32,301 bases of DNA from positions 1-32,301 of the forward strand of contig NZ_JAODBG010000073.1 in the NCBI RefSeq assembly GCF_025463825.1. Direction: 5' to 3'. A program made the position numbers and the translations under genes. Positions 1 to 7,533 of the stretch are shown here, in pieces (within the stretch, counting starts at the first letter, position 1; each line of letters opens with the position of its first letter). The stretch is from Cryobacterium sp. GTDB lineage: Bacteria; Actinomycetota; Actinomycetes; Actinomycetales; Microbacteriaceae. Below the pieces are notes generated by a model. It was not told the origin of the DNA. It searched no databases and was given only the letters and a program-made list of their open reading frames with translations.

Positions 1-360
1 TAGCTCGGCCTTGGTGGGCGCTTTGAACGCTACGTGGCTCACGCCCTGCGGGTCTACCGCGCCCACGACGTGGCGCACGATGCCGCCCTTGCCCGAGGTG
101 TCCATGCCCTGCAGGATGAGCAGCACCTTGCGGGTGTCGCCCTTCCGGCTGTTGGCGAAAAGCATCTCCTGCTGGTGCGAGAGCTCGGCCTCGGTGGCGG
201 GCGCGGCGGCTTCCGCATCCGCTTTAGTGCCGGTGAAGCCGGGCGTGGAGCCGGAGTTGACAGTGCCGAGGACGAACCCGCGGGTGACCTTGAGTTGGTT
301 GCTCGATTCATCGCTCCAGCCGGGAGCGGGTTTCTTGGTGGTCTTGCTCTTCGCGGCCAC
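1..360 (-). CDS. Polyphosphate kinase 2 family protein (PPK2), N-terminal part
   Basis: Only the first 120 residues are inside the window; the rest runs off the left edge. PPK2 enzymes transfer phosphate between polyphosphate and nucleotides in the cytoplasm. The Walker A-like segment GMDTSGKGG lies at about residues 85-93, preceded by the typical KVLLILQ strand and followed by RHVVGAVDPQGVSHVAFKAP, which is characteristic of the family. The first ~55 residues are a low-complexity Lys/Ala/Pro/Thr-rich leader. I chose the GTG at 358-360 because AAGGGA sits a few bases upstream; a TTG 24 bases further upstream is an alternative. The subclass (ADP-, AMP- or GDP-specific) cannot be read from this part. 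The promoter would lie in the repeat-filled gap to the right. Confidence 0.88.
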   Translation of the reverse strand, partial: MAAKSKTTKKPAPGWSDESSNQLKVTRGFVLGTVNSGSTPGFTGTKADAEAAAPATEAELSHQQEMLFANSRKGDTRKVLLILQGMDTSGKGGIVRHVVGAVDPQGVSHVAFKAPTKAEL

Positions 361-517
361 AGCGGTTCCCTTCGTCAAATGTTGCCATTCTGCTCTGCTG
401 GGCGGCGCCCGTCGAGCGTGCTGCACGAACCGGGCGCGCCCTGATCAGCGTCTTTGGTGCCCCCTCCTGGCGTCATGGCATTCAGGGACGAGTGTTCGAT
501 GACGCCGCTCCGCGGCA

Positions 518-823
518 GCTACGCGGGTTCCACGCCGCTGCGCGGGGAAAACGCCACCCGGCCGCGCCACCCGCGCACCGGCGCGACACCCGCGCACCGC
601 GCCACGTGGGCTCCACGCCGCTGCGCGGGACGCGCGCCACCCGCGTACCGGCGCCTGACCCGCGCACCGAGCTACGTGGGTTCCACGCCGCTGCGCGGGG
701 AAAATGCCACCCGGCCGCGCCACCCGCGTATCGGCGCGACACCCGCGCACCGAGCTACGCGGGTTCCACGCCGCTGCGCGGGAGGCGCGCCACCCGCGTA
801 ACGGCGCCTGTCCCGCGCGCCGC
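518..823. repeat. Tandem array of four GC-rich palindromic repeat units
   Basis: Four related units begin at about 518, 601, 671 and 754, each starting GCTACGYGGG or a variant and continuing CCACGCCGCTGCGCGGG, then CGCCACCCGCG and a CCCGCGCACCG tail. Spacings alternate 83, 70, 83 and about 70 bases because units 1 and 3 carry an extra GAAAAYGCCACCCGG segment. The array is therefore a ~153-bp pair that has been duplicated. It is related to the single 68-bp palindromes elsewhere in the window. It fills the gap (361-871) between PPK2 and the next gene. No protein reading in it is convincing, although all frames look open because of the composition. Confidence 0.85.
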
Positions 824-871
824 GCCATCCGCATCCGTTGACCCTTCGAGTGGGGCGGACCGTCCGCTAGG

Positions 872-1228
872 TTGGTCTTTCTTCCGGGGTGCATCTCGGG
901 CAGCGGCTACTCCGACCTGGACCGCGAGCCGTCCGCGGAGGACGCCCCGCCGGTCGACCTGCCGGACTACGCCACGCAGACCATGGAGCCGACCACGATG
1001 CCGTTCGTGGACGAGGTCGGCGGCTGGCGGCTGTACCTGGCCGAGGGCGCCGAGTCCCCCGTGTGCGTGCTCGCCTACGAGAGCGAGACCAACTGGGTGA
1101 GCTCCTGCGGTTCCAGCATGATGACGACAAGCTCAGGAAGCTACGAGGTCATGGTCGTGAGCGACAACATGCCGGGCGAGGATGGCTGGACAAGGGCGGG
1201 AGAGAACCTGCTGGTCAAGGGAGAATAA
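872..1228 (+). pseudogene. Small hypothetical protein, probably a lipoprotein that has lost its signal peptide
   Basis: The frame (118 codons from a TTG) contains the lipobox-like sequence LPGC very near its start, followed by a Ser/Gly/Asp-rich linker and an acidic globular part with two more cysteines (about residues 65 and 80). A normal lipoprotein would have about 15-20 positively charged and hydrophobic residues before the cysteine. Here only seven precede it, and the frame upstream (open to 842) reads Pro/Gly/Trp-rich, not hydrophobic. The repeat array ends just upstream and may have replaced the original 5' end. The product may be unexpressed, or it could be a small cytoplasmic protein. 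I do not recognise the family. Confidence 0.5.
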
Positions 1229-1276
1229 CTCGGTTGCGCGCCAGCTGTCGCACCCGTGCGGGGCCCGGATCCGACA

Positions 1277-2152
1277 TCACTCCCGCAGGGCGGCGCAGGC
1301 GAGCTCGGCGAGGCGGTGGTCGTTGCCCTCCTCGTGCGCGGTGATGGTGATCACCGCGTCCCGCTCGGTGTCGACGAGAACGTACTGGCCGTATCGGCCG
1401 TCGAGCCGCCACGCCTGCTCTGGGCCGGCCCAGACGGCCAAACCGTACCGGTCGAAGGGGGCGTCGCCGCCGGTGCCGGCCCAGCCGGTGTGCATCCCGT
1501 CGACCCAGGCCGCGCTCACCAGCTGCCGGCCCTCCCACCGGCCGCGGTCGCGGAGGAGCCGGCCGATGCGGGCGAGTTCTGCGGTGCGCAGCTCGAGACC
1601 GCTGCCCCCGACGATGTGACCGAGCGGGCACCGGTGCCACTGCGGGTTCTGGATGGCCAGCGGTGCGAAGAGCCGCGGCAGCAGCCAGTCGCGCACATCG
1701 CCGACCACCGCCCCGAGCATCCGCATGGCCACGTAGGTGCTGGCGTCGGAGTATTGGAAGTGGCTGCCCGCACCGCGGCTGGGCCGGCGGAGCATCTCCT
1801 GGGCCAGGTCCGGCCAGGGCGCCGGCTCGTCGGCGAACCACCGGAAGTCGATGCCACTGGCCATGGTGAGCAGGTCGCGCAGCGTCACCGCGGCCACGCC
1901 GGCGCCGAGCTCCAGGCCGGGCAGGGCCTCGGCGACGGTGGTGTCGAGGGCGATGAGGTGCTCGTCGACGGCCAGCCCGGCCGCCAGCGCGCACACACCC
2001 TTCGAGACCGAGTAGAGGTTCTCGCGGTCGTCGCTGCGCCAGCGGTGCTGTGCCTCATCCGTCCCGACGAGCACGTGCACGCCATAGGCGCCGAGCTTCT
2101 CGGCATCCACGGCGGTGACAAGGGTGTGCAGTACGGCGGCGGCAGCGGTCAT
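1277..2152 (-). CDS. Serine hydrolase of the beta-lactamase / penicillin-binding fold
   Basis: The 291-residue protein has the active-site motifs of class C beta-lactamase-like enzymes: S-V-S-K at residues 48-51 (nucleophile Ser48, Lys51) and Y-S-D at 134-136 in place of the usual Tyr-x-Asn. The segment LRDLLTMASGIDF (about 91-103) is typical of this family. There is no signal peptide, so the protein is probably cytoplasmic and more likely an esterase or peptidase of the family than an antibiotic-resistance enzyme. It lies 43 bases downstream of the POT transporter in the same direction and may be co-transcribed with it. That pairing would fit a role in peptide metabolism, but this is inference. 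The Shine-Dalgarno sequence is weak. Confidence 0.85.
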   Translation of the reverse strand: MTAAAAVLHTLVTAVDAEKLGAYGVHVLVGTDEAQHRWRSDDRENLYSVSKGVCALAAGLAVDEHLIALDTTVAEALPGLELGAGVAAVTLRDLLTMASGIDFRWFADEPAPWPDLAQEMLRRPSRGAGSHFQYSDASTYVAMRMLGAVVGDVRDWLLPRLFAPLAIQNPQWHRCPLGHIVGGSGLELRTAELARIGRLLRDRGRWEGRQLVSAAWVDGMHTGWAGTGGDAPFDRYGLAVWAGPEQAWRLDGRYGQYVLVDTERDAVITITAHEEGNDHRLAELACAALRE

Positions 2153-2195
2153 GCACCCATTCTGTCGGTCACCGCTGTCGGGCAGCGGCGTCGCG

Positions 2196-3668
2196 CTAGC
2201 GAACCCCGCTCATCAGCCGCAGGATCGGCCGGGTGAACAGCGCCAGGATGACGCCGAGCAGGATGGCGATTCCGCCGAGCACCCCGAAGTACAGCTGTTC
2301 GGGGGCGACCGCGTACCACTCGGCCAGCAGGCCCGAAATGGCGGTTCCGAGAGCGACCGACAGGAAGAACAGCGCGACCATCTGGGTCTTGAACAGCTCG
2401 GGAGCGAGCTTCGTGGACACCGACAAGCCCACCGGGGACAGCAGTAGCTCAGCGACGGTGAAGATCAACAGGATGCCGATCATCGCCAGCAGCGGGGTGG
2501 AGTTCGCCGCTCCGCCGGCGAAGGGCAGGAAGAGCAGGAACGCCAGGCCCATGATCGCGGTGCCGAAGGCGAACTTCACGGGTGTGGACGGCTGGCGGGC
2601 TCCCCATTTGCTCCAGATCGCGGCGAAAACGCCCGACAACACGATGATGAACACCGGGTTGATCGACTGCACCCACGACACCGGCATCTCCCAGCCGAAG
2701 AGCACCCGGTCCAGCCGCAGGTCCGAGTAGATCGTCACGACGGTGAACTGCTGCTGGTAGAGCGACCAGAACGCCACACTCGCGATGAACAGCGGGATGA
2801 AGGCATACACGCGCTTCCGTTCCACCGCCGAGATGTGCCGGTTGCTGAGGATCACGATGAAGTACGACACGGATGCCACGATCGTCACGCCGATCACGAT
2901 GGTCACCAGGTTCGTTGCGGTGATGACGCCGGTGAGCGCCAGCACCACGATCAGCACGATGAATGCGGCCGCGATCAGCCCGTACGGCAGGTACCGGCTG
3001 CGCGGCAGCGGGTCAGGGATCTCGCGGGACACGGCCGGCAGCCGTTTGCCTCCGAACGAGTACTGGATCAGGCCGATCGCCATGCCCACGGCGGCGAGTC
3101 CGAAGCCGTAGTGGAAGCCGACGGTGGTCTGGAGCAGGCCGGTGAGGATCGGGCCGAAGAACGCGCCCAGGTTGATGCCGAGGTAGAACAGGGAGAACCC
3201 GGCGTCGCGGCGGGGATCGTCCTTGCGATACAGCGTGCCGACGACGGAGGTGGCGTTGGCCTTGAGACCTCCGCTGCCGAACGCGATCAGGATCAGGCCG
3301 ACGATCACGCCGGCGACACCCGGGATCAGCGCCAGGGCGATGTGGCCGAACATGATGATGAACGCGCTGACGAAGAGCACCCGTTCTGAGCCCGCCAGCC
3401 GGTCGGCGATCCAGGCGCCCAGGATCGTGGAGAGGTACACCCCGCCGCCGTACGCACCGACGATACCCGCCGCCGTGGCCTGCGGAATATCGAGGCCGCC
3501 CTCGGCCGCCGAGTAGTACAAATAGAGCAGCAGGATGCCCTGCATCCCGTAGAACGAGAAGCGCTCCCACATTTCGACACCGAAAATCGTGGCCAGCGCC
3601 CGAGGTTGACCGAAGAACCGATGGTCGTCCTGGGCGGCCTTCGACTCGGGTTCCGCGATACTCGTCAT
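2196..3668 (-). CDS. POT/PTR-family proton-dependent oligopeptide transporter
   Basis: This 490-residue polytopic membrane protein should import di- and tripeptides with protons. The early segment VEMWERFSFYGMQGILLLYLYY matches the ExxERFxYY signature of POT carriers, and LFYLGINLGAFFGP further on is the second classical PTR motif. About 12-14 hydrophobic segments span the sequence. The reading frame extends upstream into the palindromic repeat, but the residues there are repeat-encoded and the conserved protein starts at MTSIAEPES. It is divergent from the DHA2 exporter; the 218-bp shared upstream region contains a 68-bp palindromic repeat. Confidence 0.93.
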   Translation of the reverse strand: MTSIAEPESKAAQDDHRFFGQPRALATIFGVEMWERFSFYGMQGILLLYLYYSAAEGGLDIPQATAAGIVGAYGGGVYLSTILGAWIADRLAGSERVLFVSAFIIMFGHIALALIPGVAGVIVGLILIAFGSGGLKANATSVVGTLYRKDDPRRDAGFSLFYLGINLGAFFGPILTGLLQTTVGFHYGFGLAAVGMAIGLIQYSFGGKRLPAVSREIPDPLPRSRYLPYGLIAAAFIVLIVVLALTGVITATNLVTIVIGVTIVASVSYFIVILSNRHISAVERKRVYAFIPLFIASVAFWSLYQQQFTVVTIYSDLRLDRVLFGWEMPVSWVQSINPVFIIVLSGVFAAIWSKWGARQPSTPVKFAFGTAIMGLAFLLFLPFAGGAANSTPLLAMIGILLIFTVAELLLSPVGLSVSTKLAPELFKTQMVALFFLSVALGTAISGLLAEWYAVAPEQLYFGVLGGIAILLGVILALFTRPILRLMSGVR

Positions 3669-3758
3669 TGTTTCGACGATACCCCCGGGGCACTGAAAGT
3701 TCTGCAGGGGGCCGGGACCTTTGTCCTCCCGTGCGGGCCGCTCGCCGGCCGTTCCGTC

Positions 3759-3826
3759 GTTGCGCGGGCACGGCGCCGTTCCGCGGGTGGCGCGCCACCC
3801 GCGCAGCGGCGCGTAGCCCGCGCAAC
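3759..3826. repeat. 68-bp nested palindromic element, copy 1
   Basis: This is a coaxial palindrome. Outer arms GTTGCGCGGGC (3759-3769) and GCCCGCGCAAC (3816-3826) are perfect complements, and the core at 3782-3803 is a perfect 22-bp palindrome containing GGTGGCGCGCCACC. As RNA or single-stranded DNA it would form a very stable cruciform or hairpin. It lies in the divergent promoter region between the two transporter genes, 61 bp before the start of the rightward one, so it could affect their expression. Related copies are at 5368, 7428 and 29092, with an array at 518-823. Confidence 0.9.
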
Positions 3827-3886
3827 CGAGAGCCAAGACGACTTCCGGTGGCGCAGCGGGCCCCGCCGCCCGTGCAGAATGAATCC

Positions 3887-5317
3887 ATGACCCGATCGGC
3901 GACCCTCAACCGGCCCCTGGCCCTGCTCGTTGCCGGCACCTTCTTCATGGAGGTCCTCGACGGCACGATCATCCAGACCGCCGCCCCGGCGATGGCGCGC
4001 GACCTCGGCGTCAACGCGGTCGACATCAACATCGCCATGACGGCCTACCTCCTCACCCTGGCCGTGGGCGTTCCGGTCAGCGGATGGCTGGCCGACCGGT
4101 TCGGCACCCGCCGCATCTTCGCGCTGGCGATCGTGCTTTTCACCGTGGCGTCCGCCCTCTGCGCACTGAGCACCTCGCTGCCGATGCTGGTGGCCATGCG
4201 AGTGCTGCAGGGCGTGGGCGGCGCCATGATGGTGCCGGTCGGCCGGCTGGCCGTGCTCCGCGCCGTCGAGAAGCGCGACCTGCTGGACGCCATGGCCTAC
4301 CTCACCTGGCCGGCCCTGTTGGCACCGGTGCTCGCGCCCGTGCTCGGCGGGGTCATCGCCGACACCGTCGGCTGGCAGTGGATCTTCCTCGTCAACATCC
4401 CGATCGGCGTTCTCGCGTTCGTCGTGGCGCTGCGCGTGGTGCCGGTCACCGACCCTGTGCACCGGCACCAACTGGACTGGGCCGGCTTCGCCCTGGTGGG
4501 CGTCACCCTTGCCGCGCTCGTGCTCGGCATGGAGCAGATCGGCATGAGCCCGACCAACTGGTGGCTGGCCGGGGGCCTGCTCGCGGGCTCGGCCACGGTG
4601 GGGGCGGCCGCGGTGCTGCGGTTGCGGCGGGCGGCGCATCCGCTGCTCGACCTGTCCGCGCTGGCGATCCCCACGTTCCGGGTGGGCAACGTCGGTGGCG
4701 GTGTCTACCGGTTGCTGATCGGCGCAGCCCCGTTCCTGTTCGTGCTGCTCTTCCAAACCGGGTTCGGCTGGAGCGCATCGCAGGCCGGGCTGCTCGTGAT
4801 GGCCGTGTTCCTCGGCAATGTCGCGATCAAACCGGCGACGAGCCCGCTGATCCGCCGGTTCGGCTTCCGCGCGGTGATCGTGGGCAGCAACCTCTGCGGT
4901 GCGGTGGTGTTCGTCCTGTGCACGTTCATCGAACCGGGCACGCCGATCGCCGTGATCGCGGTGCTGCTCTTCGCGAGCGGCGTGTTCCGCTCGATCGGGT
5001 TCAGCGGCTACAACTCCGTGCAATTCGCTGACGTGCCGGCGCCGATGACCTCGGCCGCGAACACCCTCGCCTCCACCCTGCAGCAGGTGGCCGTTGGGCT
5101 CGGAATCGCCGTGGCCGCGCTCATCGTGCGCGCCACGACCGCGGGCGCGGCGCTGGTCGACCCGGCGATGGGGGAACTGGGCTACCGCTGGGCGTTCGGC
5201 GTGCTCGCGGTCCTCCTCCTGGTGCCGGCGATCGAAGCCTGGCGGATGCCGGCCCACGCCGGCGCGGAGGTCGCCGCCCGCCGTTCCCGAGTGGCACCGC
5301 GCCCCGACGCAGGCTGA
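3887..5317 (+). CDS. MFS transporter, DHA2-type drug exporter
   Basis: The 476-residue membrane protein has the DHA2 (14-TM drug:H+ antiporter) pattern. TM1 carries the motif FMEVLDGTIIQTAAPAMARDLG (about residues 18-39), loop 2-3 carries motif A as GWLADRFGTRR, and TM5 carries motif C-like ALLAPVLAPVLGGVIAD. It probably exports lipophilic or cationic compounds; the substrate is unknown. The ATG at 3887 starts the conserved part; the frame before it is encoded by the palindromic repeat. The gene is followed after 50 bp by another copy of the same repeat, which may act as its transcription end. Confidence 0.9.
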   Translation: MTRSATLNRPLALLVAGTFFMEVLDGTIIQTAAPAMARDLGVNAVDINIAMTAYLLTLAVGVPVSGWLADRFGTRRIFALAIVLFTVASALCALSTSLPMLVAMRVLQGVGGAMMVPVGRLAVLRAVEKRDLLDAMAYLTWPALLAPVLAPVLGGVIADTVGWQWIFLVNIPIGVLAFVVALRVVPVTDPVHRHQLDWAGFALVGVTLAALVLGMEQIGMSPTNWWLAGGLLAGSATVGAAAVLRLRRAAHPLLDLSALAIPTFRVGNVGGGVYRLLIGAAPFLFVLLFQTGFGWSASQAGLLVMAVFLGNVAIKPATSPLIRRFGFRAVIVGSNLCGAVVFVLCTFIEPGTPIAVIAVLLFASGVFRSIGFSGYNSVQFADVPAPMTSAANTLASTLQQVAVGLGIAVAALIVRATTAGAALVDPAMGELGYRWAFGVLAVLLLVPAIEAWRMPAHAGAEVAARRSRVAPRPDAG

Positions 5318-5367
5318 CCGGCGGGCTGAGCGTCGCCGACGGGGTCCGCCTGACCTCCGTTTTCCGT

Positions 5368-5435
5368 GTTGCGCGGGCAAGGCGCCGTTGCGCGGGTGGC
5401 GCGCCACCCGCGTACCGGCGCCGTACCCGCGTGGC
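5368..5435. repeat. 68-bp nested palindromic element, copy 2
   Basis: The core GGTGGCGCGCCACC within 5391-5412 is part of a perfect 22-bp palindrome. The middle arms (GGCGCCG and CGGCGCC) and the outer arms (GCGCGGG and CCCGCG) pair around the same centre, with a few G-T pairs at the ends. It sits in the convergent gap between the MFS exporter and the GH36 remnant, where a bidirectional terminator would be expected. It has no U-tract. Confidence 0.9.
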
Positions 5436-5521
5436 CTCCCGCGCGCATCCGGCGGGGAGCACGCCTGCGCATCCCCGAGGTCAGAACCACGGCCACTTGC
5501 GATCGGCGCGCGCGCCCGGCC

Positions 5522-6916
5522 TCAGCAGACCACGGCCTCGAAGACCAGCGCCTGGCCGGGGCCGAGCTGCGGCAACCGCACCCCGAGCGTGGCCAGCGTC
5601 GAGCCGGGAAGGCGCACCGAACCGCGTTCCAGCCAGGCCGGCGGTGTCACGTCCAGGGTCCGTGGCGCTCGCAGCTCCGGTACCGGCCTGAGCTCGTAGA
5701 GCGCATCCGGGGTCAGCCCGGGAATCCGCAGCGGGGCAGGAAGGGCGCGCCCTCCCGTGGCGACGCGGGCCACGCGCACCACTGCCGTGCCGCGGTCCGT
5801 GGAGATCACCGAGCTGATGCGCAGACCCGGGTCACCGTTGTCGAGGTGGAAGGTCCGGCCGGTGTGGAGCACCGCGCGGAGCCGCTTGTAGGCCTGGAAC
5901 GCGTCGCGGAGTTCGTCCAGCTCGGTCGGGGTGCAGTCCGTGATGTCCCACTCGATGCCGGCGGAGGCGAACAGCGCCGCCGCGATGCGAAAGCCGAGGT
6001 CGCTGGCCCGCCGGGTGGTGTGCGCCACCGGCGGTCCCACGTGCGCGCCGATCAGTTCCGGCGGCAGGATCAGGCCGGTCCAGCGCTGGATCTCCAGGCG
6101 TTCGAACGGGTCGTTGGTGTCCGACGCCCATACCCGGTCGGTGCGTTCAAGGATCCCCAGGTCGACGCGGGCCCCGCCGGAGGCGCAGGCCTCGATCTCC
6201 AGGTCCGGATGCCGCGCCCGGAGGGCATCCAGCAACGCGTACACCGCCTCCGTGTACCGGTGCAGGTGCGCCCGGCCGCCGGAGACGGCCTCGATCAGGT
6301 CGCGGTTCTGATCCCACTTGATGTAACCCAGCCGGTACTCGGAGACCAGGGTCGAGATCGCCGTGAAGAGGTATTCGAACACCTGCGGATTGGACACGTC
6401 GAGGACGTACTGGTTACGCCAGGAGCGCACACCCCCGTCGTCGGGGCCCAGCAGCCAGTCTGGGTGCTCACGCGCCAGGTCGGAATCCAGGCTGACCATC
6501 TCGGGCTCGAACCACAGGCCGAACTCCATTCCGTACCGCTCGACGGCGCGCAGCAGCGGATGCAGCCCGTCCGGCCACACCTGCGCGTCCACGGTCCAGT
6601 CGCCGAGCCCGGCGGTATCCGACCGGCGGGCCCGGAACCAGCCGTCATCGAGCACGAACCGCTCGACGCCGACAGCGGTTGCCACTGCCGCCAGCCGTTC
6701 CAGCCGGCCGAGGTCGTGGTGGAAGTACACCGCCTCCCAGGTGTTGAGGGTGACTGGCCGGGGCCGGCGGGGGTGCCCGGGCCGGGACCGGAGCGACGAA
6801 TGGAGTCGGTGGGAGATCTGGTCTAGGCCGGCATCGCTCCAGACGAACACCGCTGTCGGGGTACGGAAGGAGGCGCCCGGCTCGAGTGAGATTTCGCCGG
6901 CCCCGTTCGGGGCATG
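5522..6916 (-). pseudogene. GH36 alpha-galactosidase, 5'-truncated
   Basis: The frame encodes the catalytic (beta/alpha)8 barrel and C-terminal domain of a family 36 alpha-galactosidase, which would hydrolyse alpha-1,6-galactosides such as melibiose and raffinose. Visible hallmarks are LDDGWF, FGLWFEPEMVS, the nucleophile motif YIKWDQNRD, and the acid/base region CASGGARVDLGIL followed by WASDTNDP. Intact enzymes are about 700 residues and begin with a ~300-residue beta-sandwich. Here the sequence starts mid-protein at about GEISLEPGASFRTPT, and a stop codon lies at 6917-6919. A GTG at 6848-6850 could start a 442-residue product, but without the N-terminal domain it is unlikely to be a normal enzyme. 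The break directly faces a second broken gene, a sugar-binding protein. Confidence 0.85.
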
Positions 6917-6955
6917 CTATCCCGGTCGATCCACCGACAGTACTCACGCTCGATC

Positions 6956-6962
6956 AAAGGAG
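6956..6962 (+). promoter_or_regulatory. Strong ribosome binding site of the broken binding-protein gene
   Basis: AAAGGAG lies 6 bases before the ATG at 6969. It shows that the 5' end of the binding-protein gene is intact even though the body of the gene is lost. Confidence 0.75.
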
Positions 6963-6968
6963 ATTTTG

Positions 6969-7295
6969 ATGCGCTTACGACCAGCCCTCGCCCTGAGCAC
7001 GGCGGCACTCACGCTCGTCGCCCTCACCGGTTGCGGACAGAACGCCGCATCAGACGGCCCGATCACCCTCAACTACTGGGCCTGGAGCGCCGAGTCCCAG
7101 AGCGTAGTCGACGTCTGGAACGCGGCGAACCCCGACGTCCAGGGGAAGTACACGGATGCCGGCGGCGGCAACGACTCCTCCGCCAAGCTCCTGACCGCTT
7201 CCCGGGCCGGCAACGCCCCCGACGTCGCCCTGGTGGAATACACCACCCTTCCGCGCTCGTGGTGGGCGGCGTCCCCCTCGAGATCACCGCGCGGT
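6969..7295 (+). pseudogene. ABC sugar-binding lipoprotein, 3'-truncated and frameshifted
   Basis: The start of an extracellular solute-binding protein of the sugar ABC family is clear: a lipoprotein signal with lipobox ALTGC (Cys22), then ITLNYWAWSAESQS, NAANPDVQGKY and NAPDVALVEYTTLP, all typical of this fold. The frame is good to residue 95 (7253). A one-base shift then restores ALVVGGVPLEIT in the next frame, after which similarity is lost. Intact proteins have about 420-440 residues, so more than three quarters is missing. It is divergent from the truncated GH36 gene, which suggests that an alpha-galactoside uptake locus once stood here. Confidence 0.8.
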
Positions 7296-7427
7296 GCGCT
7301 CCGGATGCGCATCCGCCGGCGCCACCCCGCAACGGCAATGGCTCGTATGATTTGGCCGGGCACTTCCTCGTGCCAGCGGCCCACCACGCCGAGATCGCGG
7401 CCCCACCTCTCCAATCGCGCTACCTGC
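7296..7427. other. Gene-less decayed stretch
   Basis: Between the end of recognisable binding-protein sequence and the palindromic element I see no supportable gene. One frame reads on from the remnant without stops but resembles nothing known, and the opposite frame is largely repeat-derived. Confidence 0.5.
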
Positions 7428-7495
7428 GTTACGCGGGTCACACGCCGTTGCGCTGGTGGCGCGCCACCCGCGTAACGGCGCCACACCCGCGCAAC
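7428..7495. repeat. 68-bp nested palindromic element, copy 3
   Basis: Outer arms GTTACGCGGGT and ACCCGCGCAAC pair around a centre at 7461.5 with a single mismatch. The core GGTGGCGCGCCACC is at 7455-7468. It begins 38 bp beyond the stop codon of the EF-G-like gene, where a terminator is expected. Confidence 0.9.
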
Positions 7496-7533
7496 TCCGG
7501 CACAGGCCAGCGCGGCGAGGGCGCGGCGGCCGG

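Noticed and set aside
445-894. Long open frames on both strands across the repeat array with RVARPGG / PLRGW-like repeats
   Set aside because: They arise from the palindromic GC-rich repeat; the same peptide-like strings appear at every copy of the element and on both strands.
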